The notes beneath the pieces are model-generated. The model did no database searches, was not told the origin of the DNA, and saw only the letters and a program-made list of their open reading frames with translations. A DNA stretch of 64,000 nucleotides. Origin: Chionis minor (taxonomy: Eukaryota > Chordata > Aves > Charadriiformes > Chionididae). The stretch spans positions 516,641 to 580,640 of the forward strand of contig VZSF01003600.1 of assembly GCA_013398295.1 (NCBI GenBank), read 5' to 3'. Both the position numbers and the translations under genes were made by a program. The stretch's first letter is position 1, and each line of letters begins with the position of its first letter. Shown here in pieces: positions 45,127 to 57,557 of this stretch.

Positions 45127-48100
45127 AGTGAGTCCACACGTCATCTCTTACAGCTCACTACCATTCATGCTCTGGACCTGATAGAGAAGGTCAGGAGTCC
45201 TTTAAATAACCATTTTTTCCATTTGAAAATGAGAGTTTATTGAAATAGAAGTATCAGAGAGTATATATTGTGTCGCCAAAATTTTCTTTTAAAATGGAAA
45301 AAGAGGCTCTAAAGTTTGAAATTACCATTTTGACCCTATAAACTCACAAATTCCATTTTGATTGTGTTTGGAAGGCAAGCATAAGGGCAGAGTCACAGTG
45401 TCCTACTTCCCATGGTAGTGTGAGAGCTGGTATTCGCACTCCAAGCTCTCCACGGTAAGCCTTTCAAATCTGTGCCCTATCCAGGTGTACAGTTTTCTAT
45501 AATTACAATTTTTTCTCCATACCACTGTGATGCACCAGCCAGAGCCACAGGAGAACGGGGCGTTCTGTCAGCAGAAAATTCTTGTGCTCTGAGTTCACTT
45601 GCGTGCCAACCCAAGAGGGTAAAGTGTAAGAAAACAGACTTTTCACAATGACAAACATTGAAGGAAATGTTACCTGGAAATGTGAAAATGTCTGGGGGGG
45701 CCGAGCCAGCTGGAAGCGTGCAGGCAGGGGTGCAGTGCCAGCCGCTGCCCCGCGCTGCCCGCGCCACCGAAAGCCCAGTGAGCTCCTGGGACTGGGCTCT
45801 TCCTGCCAGAAGAGAACATTTTCCTAAGAAACAGGTACACTGCCAGCAGCCAGGATCACACCTAGCACCTAAGAAGGACTTTGGCTCAGCAACTGATGTT
45901 CTAAACCCGATGGCGCGTAAAGAGCTTAATGAGCAAAGGGGATGCTTAACCCGTCCCATCCCACGGCTTAACGCCCCTTAATCCACCCGGGGAAGGAAAT
46001 GGCCAGAAGCGGGGAGGAATATCCCCTCCTCAGTGGATGCTGCCTCCTCCCTGGGTTTCCAGGACAGATTCGGGTTCCTCCTGCCCTGATCCCAGGCATC
46101 CTCCCGGAGGATTTGATGGAGGGCTGAATCTCAAGCGTGGGTGAGAGCAGGCTTCTCCCTTGCCCTCTACAGCCGCCTCCGCACCGTCCACCCCTCTCCC
46201 TCAGGTCTGCCCTTTCCCACCCTGTTAGCGGCTTTAGTGTCTCATCGCTGCCAGAAGGAACTGAGCCCTATCCCGAGGAGCCTCCCTCCGCTCACGCTGG
46301 ACACTCCGGAGCGGCTTTAATGAAAAACCATCACTTATCTTGCTGGGTGGGTTTCTTTTTGGGTATTTTTTGCAGCTTAGTGACCTAAATCAGCTGACAG
46401 CAGGCGCTGACAAGCAGCGGAGCTGGCAGAAGGTGAACAGCAAGGGCACGTGGTTACAAGCTTGGGGAGAGGGGGAAAAGGGAAACCTCTTCTTTCAGGG
46501 GTGGCAAGTTACCAGGTCGCCTTGAGCATCTGTAAAACCGTGCCCTGAGCCGGCAGCGGTGCCTGCTGTCCCCGACGTGAGGCTGGAGGTGTCATCTTGA
46601 GCAGGCAGATGCCGGCCGGCATCGTTAGGCTTCGGGGGCTCGGGCCACCCACCCTTCCCTTGGAGGGGGAACAGCCAGGAGCAGAGCTCTGGGTTTTCCG
46701 CTGAGCTAATCCCTCCTTTTGTGTGTTTATTTCCTTTTGGCATCAGAAAAGTCCGGCTGGGTCTCAAAACCACTTTCTGCCCAGCTCAGAGAGCTTTTCT
46801 TCTCTTAAAAGACAAATAAGTGAGCAGACATATAATGCCATCTGAATTGCTTTTGTTTACAAAACTCTTTGCTTTACAGGGAAACTGAATGAGAAACACA
46901 CTTTTTTTTTAACTTTCTCCAGCTTCCAAAAATGGCCTAAAAGGTAGTGGTGATTATCGGCATGATATGAAAGAAACCATGTTTCTTCTCTACTTCAAAC
47001 ATGCTTCGAGCATGAGAAGCGGCGTGGTGACGGCATCGCGTCAGCACTGGCGATGGGAGGAGGAGAGAAGACAAGCTAACGAAAAAGCCATGTTTCTCTA
47101 CGGCAGGGAAAATATTTATCGCAAAGTGCCATTGCTGCAGAGGTGCGGACAGGCTTTTTCCAGCCCAGTTTTCCCTGGCAAGATCCATGAGCGCAGCGAC
47201 TCGCCAAAGGGAGAGCCCAGGTCTCCGTGCTGCAGCCATAGCAACAGGTTTGTAATGGGAAAAGCTGGAGACAATGATGCACTTCGAGAGTGACAGTTGG
47301 GAGATCTTCCCACCCAGTTGTCTCCCTGGGATTTGCGTGCCGGGCTCGTTGCCTCGCAGTGTTCCCGTACAATTAATACTACGAGGGTGGAAAGAGGAGG
47401 GTGGGTAGGAAAGGAGATTTGGTGGATATAGAGTTCTTTGAATTTCTAGCAGTTTCGAAGAAGTATTAAATATAGCTGTCAATAAAGTGTATTTGGATGA
47501 AAACAGAAACATCAATGACTTTTCTCAAATAAACTGCCAGTAAAATCCAGCCCAACATACTGCATCTTACATGGACAAAATATCTGGATATTCTAGTCCT
47601 GTTTCACTTCAGCTGAAAAGTTTTGTACCTTCTTTTGACACTTTCTGATGACTCTGACAGGTAACGCTGGGCTGGGAACCTGCAGCATCCCCAAAGGGAC
47701 CTAACAGTGACCCCCCCACTCTCAGATGGCAGCCAGCTCTCTTTTCAGGGAATGTGAGTGTGTGGGATCTGCTCAGCGACTGCTGGGGGGTGTCAGCTGG
47801 GCTGGGATGTCCCTGGGCCATTTGCACTTCTTTAACCCCGCTAGTGAGTTTACCAAGGGCTTGGGAAGTGCTGCAGAGAAACCGTCACTGCCAACAGGAA
47901 GATCATGTTGGACAAAATGATCTCTGGACTGAGGACTGTCCCCAAACATCAGGGCTTTCGCAGCTGTCTCAGCACTGAAAGACCTGCTGGTCAGAAAATT
48001 GTAACTTTTGACGCGGGGGAGACCGTGGACATGCTAGCCATGCTGGGCTGCAGCAGAGGACAGGGACCGCGGCAGACCTCGATGCTTCCCGAGGTATGTC

Positions 48101-49978
48101 CATACTGCTCCCCTCGGCAGCCACGTGCCCACAGGCAGCTGCCCGGGGCTGCTCCCATGCTCAGGGGGTCCCACAGGAGCCCTGACAGCTTCACCCCCCC
48201 AGACCCCACTCCCCAGGTACCCCGGGGGAACACGGCACCCAGCGTGCCGGGACTCGCCCCCAGCACCCGCATCCCCAACCAAAGAGCGCTCGGGTACCTT
48301 CCTGCCTTCCCACCTCAGCGGGCTGCAGCAAAGACAGCTCCGCCACTCCAATTTATGTTTCTTCAATTTGCAGAGTTATTTTTCCCCACGAGCAGCGAGC
48401 AGAGCTGGGAAAAGAAAATCTACTCCCAACAGCCTGAGCCTTTCCCATTTTCCCTCCCCTGATCAGCAGTGTCCTCCGCCCCAGCCATGCCCCCTCCCTC
48501 ACCCTGGGAACCTGGCGGAATTTGTGAGAGTTCCAATGAAAGAGCTGCATTTTGCACCCTATTTTCAATCAGCTCACATGAAAGTCAGAGAGGCAGACAG
48601 ACTGAAGGAGAAATTAACTGTAGAATAGGGGCTGTTTAATCTGCAGAGGTTGAGTACAAAGCAGGAGAAGGGCATGCTGAAATCCCTTTACAAAAGAATG
48701 ACAGTGCTGGCTCTGTTCTCCCAAGCCCCCAGCGTGGTAAACTCTAAAAGTAGCAAGCCAGCAAAAGGGAGAGAGATTAATGGTTATTGTTTCATACAAA
48801 TGGGTAATCAGGAAGGAAATAACTCTGGCCTAGTAGCTAAATTTAATTTAAGGATATACAAATCTACGCTTAATGATGCACTGGCAAATATATTGCATGA
48901 TTAAATAAGGGATTTGATGTCAGGAAAGAAATCTTTACCAGCTCCAGCAACAGAAAAGGCACTGGTGGAAGAGGACATCAATAAATCCTTGTGTAGTTGT
49001 GCTGCAGCAGCAGACGTGGGGTACGGAGCCACTGGATGATGATCCCACTGGTCTCGGGCTGTGCCAGGTGGGAGGGCACGGCAGCTGCAGCCCCCCCAAG
49101 AACAGAGTCCGCACTCCGGTTTAAGGGTTTACCTCTCTAACATCTTCAAGAAAAAAGATGGATTCCAACCTAGAGGACATTGGCTCAAGCCTGCCTCAGA
49201 AACAGGGAGAAAAAGCCACTAAAGAATATCTGGCGCATGGAAGAGAGAGAGCTGCCCTGCGGCCAGCCTGTACCTAAGGCACAGCAGCGCCGGGGGGATG
49301 CGGAGCGCGATCCGTGAGTGTCTCTGCCAGGAAAGCTCGGATGCCACACAGCAGCGTCCCGTGAGTGTGGAAACACCCAGCCCTGTCCCGCCTGGGGGGC
49401 TGGTGGCCAGGGGCCCCCGAGCCTCGTCCCAGCGAGACAGGGACAGGCTTTTCCAGCGCTGACTCTCACAAGCCCGCTCCAGCTTGGGAAAGGGTACCAC
49501 GGAGCAGGTATGGATACTGTCAAGGAATAAGAGACCTTTTCTGTGCACACATCTGCCTGGTAACTCTTTAAACTTGCAGGTGCAAACCAGCCCCTGCCCC
49601 ATCCCAAGCACGGTGCGGGAAGGAGGAGAGCTGCTTCTTTCAGCGGGCGGTGGGAAAGGCTGGAGGGTGCCGGGGAGGAGACGGCGCTCGGGACCCGCGC
49701 AGACATCGGAGAGTGTGGACTGATCCATGCAGAAAGGAGAAAGCAGCTCGCTGAAGCCAGCAGGAGCTGGGGTGAGGGACGGTGTGCTTGGGGAGATACA
49801 GGTGCGTTAGCAAAGCTGGGGGGGGCAATTCAGCACGTCCTCTGCTCCAGCTGTTCCCAGCGGTGTTAGTCCCAGCTGGTCCCAGCTCTGAGAACACCGC
49901 ATTCACCAACAGACGAGGAATTCCTGCCCTCTCCACAGCGCCCGCAGACAGGCGCTGGGCTGCTGGCGCTCAGGCTGC
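45127..49978. other. Unrecognised sequence, no gene seen
   Basis: 4.85 kb with no confident repeat or exon. Open frames up to about 190 codons (46937-47515 minus; 47905-48462 plus; 48125-48628 plus) overlap one another and have no recognisable domains. 48610-49080 has words faintly like ancient LINE 3' regions but not enough to call. Confidence 0.4.
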
Positions 49979-49983
49979 CCGGT

Positions 49984-50558
49984 TGTTCTGGTTTGAGGTA
50001 AAAGAGAACCAATTTTCTGCTCAGTAATTTTACTCGTTAGCTAAGCCTCTTCTAACCACTGCAGGTCTCAGCACGTTGGGCAGAAACTGTTGGCTCCGAG
50101 TGCTCAGCCCCATGTTTCCAGCCGACGCCAAGGGCTGGGATGCAGAGAGGCTCCTGCTTGTACCCGTGGCTGTCCCAGCCCAGGGCAGCTCCCTCGGGTA
50201 TTTGCCCCGCTGGAGGGTGGGAAGCGGAAAAGCGCAGAGGGGGGGCACCTGCGGGGAGGAGCGGACAGGACAGGGGACCCAAACTGACCAACAGGGGGTT
50301 CCATCCCATCGGCATCGTGCCCAGGATAAAGCTGAGGGATCAAAGGGTCAGCCCTCTCTGCAATGGCTGGTGTCCGAGGAGGGCTCTGNCTATGTATTTC
50401 ATTATTTTCTTTTTATTTTATTATTAATATTTTCATTCAAGTAGTTTAGTTCCTTCTAAACGCATAAGTCTCTCTCTCTCCCGCCTCTCCTTGGAGTCAG
50501 AGGTGGGGGAGAGCGTCTGTCGTTGTCCTCAGTGACCAGCCCGGCCCAATCCACGGCA
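49984..50558 (+). mobile_element. ERV-L-like LTR (locus B), probable solo LTR
   Basis: Starts TGTTCTGGTTTGAGG at 49984 and ends CCACGGCA at 50558. The order of parts fits avian ERV-L-type LTRs: a U3 word GACCCAAACTGACCAACAGG (about 50277), a TATA-like GGATAAAGC (about 50322) and an A/T-rich polyadenylation region (50390-50440). Flanking 5-mers CCGGT (49979-49983) and CTGGT (50559-50563) match at four of five bases, as an aged target duplication would. No internal retroviral sequence follows. One N lies at 50389. The LTR is in the opposite orientation to locus A. Confidence 0.85.
50389..50389. other. Single undetermined base (assembly gap mark)
   Basis: One N inside the locus B LTR, just before the A/T-rich polyadenylation region. 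The segment identical to locus A starts 50 bp to its right. Confidence 0.8.
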
Positions 50559-50563
50559 CTGGT

Positions 50564-51270
50564 GCAGCCCAGGCAGGCGCTGAGGAGGGACGTGCACACT
50601 GGTCCTGTCCCCCTGCTCGGATTCAGCATCCATGCGGGAGCAGCCAAGCGCCGTGCTGTCAGCTGTTTGCCCTTGAACATGGCTTCTGATGGGCACCGTG
50701 ACGGGTGATTTTTGATCTCGTCACAGCACCGAGCCCATCAGCCCGTGCAGCTCTTTGATCAACCGCTTTACGAATTCTTGCCTTCCTACCATCCAAGGTC
50801 TTCACGCTGACGGAGGGGTCTTTTGGAAGGAAAGCAGAATAATGCGTTGCTTTTTGTCACCGGGGTTGCGCTTCGCAGTTTCCAACCCACCGGCATCCTC
50901 GCGGCGTGGCTGGTGGTGCCTCCGCCCCGGCTCCCAGTCCTGCCAGCAGCATGGTCGGAGCGGCTCGGCATCAGGCTCCGGCTGGGTGTCTGCCCGCGTC
51001 GGCCGGGAAGCACGAGGGACCCAGCCCGGTAGGAGCCACATGGAGGAGTTTACACTAACGCAACCGGCACTGGGCGCTGCTGCCTTCGCCGGTGCCGGCG
51101 TTTGTGAGCGCAGCCCCCAGCGAGGTCTCAGTCTCAGCCCATCCACCGGCTGGGTGCCCCCCACCCTGCAGCTCACGCCAAGCAAGCAGAAAATGGAAGT
51201 GGAGGGGATCAAGAGGCGCCGGGGCCATGTGTTTTGCCAGATGGCGTCTCCGCTCCAGCGGTCGTCGGAG
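50564..51270. other. G/C- and CpG-rich sequence, no gene supported
   Basis: CpG frequency is high around 50870-51120. A plus-strand frame is open from 50755 to 51507 (250 codons) but it runs through the minisatellite, overlaps open frames in the other two frames and has no recognisable domain. Confidence 0.4.
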
Positions 51271-51354
51271 CCAGCACTGCTCCGGAAGCCACTAGCACCG
51301 CTCCGGAGAGCACCAGCACCGCTCCGGAGAGCACCAGCACCGCTCCGGAGGGCA
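51271..51354. repeat. 21-bp minisatellite, 4 copies
   Basis: Four contiguous 21-bp units (51271, 51292, 51313, 51334) of the form CYAGCACYGCTCCGGARRSCA. As 21 is a multiple of three, all frames stay open; one reads as a TSTAPES-like seven-residue repeat. Taken as non-coding. Confidence 0.93.
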
Positions 51355-51746
51355 CCAGTGCCCAGTGCAACGGTCAGACAAGGGCACTGCCGGGCCCAGA
51401 GCAGCAGCCTGAGACGAGACCAACAGCACAGACTATCCAGGCTACAGAGGAGACATAAAATGGGTGCTAATTCCCCTTCCTTTTATTTTTCCCTTGAGAG
51501 CTGTTAAATTACAGGGGTTTTGAAGTGGCTCCTCGTGCAGCTTGCAGCAGGCACCCAGCAAGAGAAGCGCTTTGTTCACACGCCGGGTATTGTCCTGAAG
51601 AAAATGGTGGGGCTATTCTCACTGCACGTTTGTACAAGCGCTGTGATCGTGAGATTCACGGGGTGAAGTTCAAAGCCAGAGCAGGAATTGTGTCTCTGTA
51701 ATGTGCTTCTGAAGCCAAAAGGACAAAATGCAATATCAAGGGAGTA
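51355..51746. other. Unrecognised sequence
   Basis: No gene or repeat was recognised. Confidence 0.35.
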
Positions 51747-51818
51747 GTGTAAAATGAGCAAGCTTTGATCTAAGATATGAAGAGAGCAGAAAAAGCGCCT
51801 TTTTCCCCCCCTAAAAAG
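51747..51818. repeat. 72-bp dispersed repeat of unknown family, copy 2
   Basis: About 95 percent identical by eye to 44041-44112 in the same orientation. Differences are an A/G change in ATATRAAGAG, an A/G change before CGCC, and the lengths of the T and C runs. No target duplication was seen around this copy. Confidence 0.85.
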
Positions 51819-52991
51819 GTTAAATATTAGCTATCAGTAAATCTAAACTGTGAATTTTCCCATTCAAGTCACTCTGCAAAGGTCAACAGCTGTCCCAGCA
51901 CTGCACAGTTCCTCCGGTTAGTTGGAGACATTGCCCCAAATGGCACCGCAAGCCCGGACACATGAAAGACAGGGAAGACTGTCCCGGAGGCCGTAGCTGC
52001 AGTGCAGCAGCCCAGTCTGGGGAATCCCAGGGAGCTGCCGTTGGTTTGCTCTCAGGATCCTCCATCCCTGCGGATGCCCGCCTCGCTGCTCCCGCTGCCC
52101 CTGGAACCTCGCGCTGCTTGGACGCGTCACACCTCCATCAATAACACCCACTTAACCGGTGTCAAGATTCTCAAGCGATTCGCGTTCAAAAGTATAATCC
52201 GCTGCGCCCCCGTGAAGTGTGATTCTCTCTTCCTCCGGCGGGCACAACAGCGGAACTTCGTCTCCTGGTGGGAGATTCTCACAGGCAGGAGGGAGCACTG
52301 GGAGACCAGTGGCACCGACGGGACTCCGCAGGGTCCATCCACAGCCTGCTGGGACGGGAGGAGACCCCTGTGCAGCGGGCGAGCTGGGGCCGAGCAGGTG
52401 ACAAATTCCTCCCCAGCCCCTCCGGGGTGGCAGCCTGGCGGGTTTTCCTGTGAGGAAGAGCAGCAGGAATCAAGCCGAGAGCCTGCGCCACCCGGAGCAC
52501 ACGCAGGTCCTGCTGACGGCAAAATGGGGCAATGGTCCTCTCTGCCTACACGCCGGTTGCCCAGGAAAACATGCAGCCCCGAGACGGGTCTCCAGAGATG
52601 AAGGCAACAACTTCCCTATTTCTTCCCAATGAAACACAACAGTAGAATAAAGCTTTTAGAAGAGAAAAAGAAAAAAAAACCAAACCAAACCCAAACAAAA
52701 GCAGTTTTTCGTGCAGGGATTTAACAACCCATTAGTAGTTGTGAATCAGTTCTGAGCTGTGTCCTCTCAGCAAATCAGCCTACGAGTGATGGAAAGTTGT
52801 TGCTTATTCTCCCAGCCTTACAGGTGTGCTTAAATAAAACACAGCAGAGACCAACAACAGTAATTTAATGAGCTTTCAGGATGCCAAGAATTCAGTGTTC
52901 TACACTTTTGCAGTGGGTAAGGCAGCGGTGGCCATGCCTTGGGAGAGGGTTTCAGCGAGCTTGGAACAGGAGAAGCTGTTTTACATGTTTG
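51819..52991. other. Unrecognised sequence, no gene seen
   Basis: G/C-rich to about 52600, then A-rich (52650-52700). Open frames of up to about 200 codons (52002-52601, plus) conflict with minus-strand frames and carry no domain I recognise. Confidence 0.35.
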
Positions 52992-53034
52992 CACACACAC
53001 ACACACACACGTACACACACGTACACACACACAC
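52992..53034. repeat. CA dinucleotide microsatellite
   Basis: About 43 bp of CA repeat, interrupted twice by GT (CACGTACA). Likely length-variable. Confidence 0.95.
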
Positions 53035-55076
53035 AGAGTCACATACGCTTTTTCTTATTTTCAGACCTGTGCGGGACCCCGCGGGCAGCCAAGTGAACCC
53101 AGCGAGGAGCCACAGGCACGGACTGGCAGCCACGGCTGCCCAGAAGCACCGAGACTCAATGGAGGCCTGAACGGCAGGCAGGCAGGTGCACAAGTCTTGA
53201 GACAAATTATTTAGAAATGGTTATTCCAGCACCTTTTTGGTACCTGCCAGCACACCCCTGCTCGGCGCCCCAAGGCAGGTTGCTGCCTCCTGCCCAGCGC
53301 CAGCAGGAGCCTTCCTCGCCTCCAGCTCTCTCCTGTTATCAGAGTCGCCTACAAAGGGCAGTAGAATTATCATGTCACATGAACCTGTGCTCTTTTTTTC
53401 TTACACCTTGTGCTGGAATAGCCAGTGCCCCAGGGCTGCGCGTGTCAGCCACAACCCGAACACCCGACACCTCTGCCGGTTCCCGTGCCACCGGCTCCGG
53501 CCGCCAGCAGCAAAGAAACACCAACCTTGTCCATACGGGACAACCCCCCTCCCCTTAGCCATCCTCCACCCCCTGGCAGAGCTAATCCTTCTCCTTTAGC
53601 TGCAATTCTCACCCTGGACATTTCCAGAGAGAATGATGGTTTCCTGAGCCAGGGGTGGCCCCAGTGTCACCAAACTGGGCTGCAGCCGCGGGACCAAGAG
53701 GAGCAGAGCCTGTATCAGCTGGCTTTACAGTTCAGAGGCACCGTGGCGGCTGAGGCTGGTGACCCCCATCCCTGCAACGCCCACCCTGTTCAGGGCAGAA
53801 GTTCGTGTGGGCTCCAGCCTGCAGAGGCAATGCCCATCGCTCCCAGGAGCCTCCTCGGGGCACTGGGATCCCTGATGCCCTCCCCAGCAATCCCCTCGGG
53901 AATCCACCCACTCCACTCGGCAGATGGGCGCTGAGGTTTTGGGAAGAGAAATTCCCTGAGGACGGTGACCACAGAGCAAGCGTAGGTAAGCAGAGTGTGC
54001 CAACGTGCCAGCGAGCACAGAATCATGCATCTGCTCTGAATTTTGCTGGCGTCCAATAGATAAGATTAACTGTAAGAAGTACAGTCTATCAGGGCTGCAG
54101 CATAATTACACAAATCCAGAATATCAGGTCTTTAATGCTCTGCAGAAAAAGCAAGTGGAAGTGCTTTTTCAGACCGCAGCGGTGTCTCCGCAATGTTGGC
54201 TTTCCAGTGAAACTACTCCATAGCAGGCACCAATTAAACTTTTCAAAACATGACCTGCTTCCCCAAAAGATAAAAAAGAATCCCAGTTTTCGTTTTTCCT
54301 TCTGTGTCAAGTAACCCCCCCTCCCTGCCCCCAATTTATAAAATAATAGCTACTGGCAGTCACACTGGAGTTATTTAGAATGCTTTTGTCAAGGGACTTG
54401 AATAAAGGCCATGGCACAGAGCTAGGAATTAGGCAGAAAATGTCAAAAGGCTGGCCTTAAGCACATTAAACTTTATTTTTGTAGAGCTGACTTTCAGCGT
54501 TTCATAATAAAGTGTTCCCTTGAAGTCCTTAACTTGTCTGACAATTCCTGAGAAAGACTGAAACAAGCTACATTCCACCTTTTGTTGTACTCATCGGTGA
54601 ATGCTGCCCAGAAGCGTAGGGAAACCACCTGATCCCGGGACTCACAAGATAACCGAGCCTAGGAAAAAGCTAGAAGCAAGCTGGGAAAGTTGGATTTTTA
54701 ATTATAACCCTACAAATAATTTTCTAAATTAATACTGATGCTCAGGCAAGGAACCCCCTCGACTCCGTGTGCACTGATGACGGGTAAGCAATGCTCCTGC
54801 ACGGAAGCCGCGTTTGCCTGGCGAGCGCTGCGCCATCAGCTGCCTGGATTTAATTTTAAGATGCCTTTATGCTTCTGTCAGCTGCTTTTCCCAATTTGCT
54901 GGCAAGAGCAGGTTTTTGCAGGGCTTTTTGGTTGGTATTGCGATCAGTACGTGCTCTTCAGTGTTATCAATGTTAATTATCTTGTCTTACTCTATTAAAT
55001 CTGTTTATATTTCAACCCTCGGGTTTTTTGTTGGTTTTGGGGTGGGATTTGTTTTGCTTTTTTGGGCTTCTTTCTC
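53035..55076. other. Unrecognised sequence, no gene seen
   Basis: G/C-rich to about 53930, A/T-rich after. No repeat family or exon was recognised; frames up to 170 codons (53425-53934) overlap others and have no domain. Confidence 0.35.
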
Positions 55077-55096
55077 TTTTTTTTTTTTTTTTTTTT
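55077..55096. repeat. T homopolymer (about 20)
   Basis: A pure T run preceded by T-rich sequence. On the minus strand it is a poly-A tract, but no element body was recognised next to it. Confidence 0.9.
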
Positions 55097-56999
55097 GGAA
55101 GAAAAATGTATTTAAACTCCAGATTCCAGCCACACCGCGGCCCTCCCTTCCCTACCGTGGCCAATGCACTACAGCCCATTTTTCCATACACGCTTCCTCG
55201 CCCAACCAGCTAGGTGGGGAAGGCCATGGTCAAAGCCGTTGGTACCCTACAGAGACCGGAACGCATACTGCAAACCACGGTCCACGACCCAGTGATATTG
55301 CCTGCAAAACTCAGCCCCTCCTGCCAGTCCTCTCAATCAGCTTTGCGGTACGAGAAGAGCCTCACAACCCCGTTAAAGACAAAGGTGTTACTCAAAATGG
55401 TTGGAACCTCATCAGTTACACTGAAATAGAGTTAATAAAATGGGAGGTATGTACTTATCTGGTCACATCACACGCATTTCATGATAGATGGTAATAATAA
55501 TACTTCTCCAACCTCATCCGTAATATTCATCTAACCAGGCAAACTCCTTTAGATAACCTACGGGGCAACCTTTCCTAAAGTAATTAAAACAGTAAAGTCG
55601 TTAGCTATTCATTTTACTCTGCAAAATACCCATCCTAAAATTAGTTAACGTTCCCAATTGAATATTATAAAACTGATTAGTTTTCACCTTTCTGCAGATT
55701 CACCTTTGCTATCAGAGCAAACTACTGCACCCTTCAATAAACTTGGGTGCCGGCTGTGCGGATTTGGTTCACTGATGTCAGCAGATGGCCTGGAATGAAC
55801 AGCCCTCTCTCCACCCGTAATGGACATATACTCTGCTTTTTGTGCAAAACGCTCTCTTACTTTTTTCTCAAGCTCTTTGGCACAATCAGGGTAACGCCAT
55901 GCTGATGGCTGGCTGGGAAGTGCTGGGGGCTGGAGGGTCCCGGCCTCCCCTGGGGTGTTGCTGCAGAGGAGCGTGGCACCCATGGGTGCTGCAAGGGGGT
56001 CATCCTACCCAGCCCTTCTGCACTGGATGCGCGTGACAAACCAAAGGCTGGACCAGCTATTCAGACAGGTCCTGTCCTCACCCACCTGTGCCTGAGACCA
56101 CCCTGACCAGAGCTTTAGGAAGGGAAGGGGAGGTAAATTTGGTTTTGGTCTTTCTCCTTTCTCCTTGGAAGATGCTGGGAGACAGTCAAAGACTGCGGCT
56201 GCTGGTCACAGAACTGGCCAAGATGATGGAAAAGACCTGGCTGGGAAAACCAGAAAGATTACAGTTTGCCCAACAGCCCAAGGAAGGGTGCTTGGATGGA
56301 CAATCTCAGCATGACCAACATACTCAGATGAAAACACTGAAAGGACTAACACCAGCTCCTAGTTTCACAGCAGCAAAGAGTTTAATTTAAACTTATTAAA
56401 TTTTACCTAAGTTAATTCAGCTTTTATGGTGGTGAACTTTAGTCCACACTTTAACATTGAAGCTTCGTCAGGTGCTGAACGATGTGATGGTCCCAACGCA
56501 AAACTATTGAAGAAATTCCGCAAACGGTTGTGAAACGTTTCTTTTCTGCTCCAGCACAAAAAGAAATACTGAGGAGTTGTACTCCTGTACCAGAGAGAAG
56601 CTGTGCTTCCTACGGCTGGGCTGAGCAGCAGCTGACAAGTACAACAGTCTGTGCCGAGACCTGCGAGCCCCGGGCTGCAGCACGCGTTGCTGCTTTGGTC
56701 GGCGGCGCCCACGGCTTGTCTTCGGCTCTCGGGCTGGAAAGCCTCAAGGGGGACGTGCCAGACAGTGCCGATGACAATAACCTGAATTCAAACATTGAAA
56801 CTGAATGTGGGTTAAATGCTGCTTTTTAAAAGCTCATCTTGTAATTTCACAACCAGCTGTGAAAGGAAATTGTGCAACAGTCGGAAGTATTGGTGGGTTA
56901 TAAAGGGAAAAAAGGAACAATTCCTTCATGTGCAGGTGGATTAAGAAAAGAAAAAAAATGCTTTATCTCAGCACAAGGCATGAGGGTGTCACACCCCCT
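55097..56999. other. Unrecognised sequence, no gene seen
   Basis: Mixed composition without recognised repeats or exons. Confidence 0.35.
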
Positions 57000-57265
57000 C
57001 AGCGCTCAGGTGGAGAAAAAGGACTGGACTCGCCGAGGCTTCGGTCCATCTCGTGTCCCCCCCGGGCTGCCCATCCAGGACGGGCAGTGCTGGACCCCCC
57101 GGCCCCCGGGGAGGCACAGCCGGGCGAGCAGCACCTCGCCACGCAGCCGGCACCGCAGCGCCCGCAGCCCCTCCGGGCTCTGCCCCGCGGCTTAGCCCAG
57201 CTCCCAGGGCACGGCGGTCGGCTGCAGCATTTACTGCAGGTGCCGCTTCTGCTCGGGGGGAGAAA
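57000..57265. other. CpG-rich patch
   Basis: By hand count about 25 CpG dinucleotides in 266 bp, with G+C near 70 percent, far above the surrounding DNA. Open frames run through it on both strands. This could be a small CpG island or the G/C-rich end of a gene, but no promoter element, splice pair or conserved protein was recognised. It lies directly upstream (plus-strand sense) of a CR1. Confidence 0.4.
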
Positions 57266-57308
57266 GCACCCACCTCTGAAGGCCTTACCCAAGGGCTGCT
57301 TCCCAGTT

Positions 57309-57557
57309 AGAATCACAGAATTCCAATCCACTTGGGTTGGAAGAGACCTTCAAGATCATCGAGTCCAACCATAAACCTATGCCAAAACCACCCCTAACCC
57401 ATGTCCCTCAGCACCACGTCTGCCCGGCTTTGAAATACCTCCAGGGACGGCGATTCCACCCCCTCCCTGGGCAGCCTCTTCCAATGCTTGAGAACCCTTT
57501 TGGTAAAGAAGTTTTTCCTCATATCCAAGCTAAACCTCCCCTGGCACAGCTGGAGGC
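57309..57557 (-). mobile_element. CR1 LINE 3' fragment
   Basis: Minus-strand CR1 end with tail AGAATCACAGAATTCC, then TTGGGTTGGAAGAGACCTTC and CACCACGTCTGCCCGGC; same subfamily as 44933-45126 and 36765-37072. It extends to the LDI..FF region of ORF2. Confidence 0.93.

Noticed and set aside
48610..49080. Ancient LINE 3' relic
   Set aside because: Only faint, scattered word matches; order and strand could not be established.
50561..50579. Retroviral primer-binding site (TGG start) directly after the locus B LTR, shared with locus A
   Set aside because: The sharing is better explained by the misplaced 141-bp copy at locus A, and CCGGT/CTGGT flanks suggest host DNA starts at 50559. Not fully excluded.
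50755..51507. A 250-codon plus-strand open frame
   Set aside because: Passes through a minisatellite in CpG-rich DNA; neighbouring frames are open too, and no domain is recognised.
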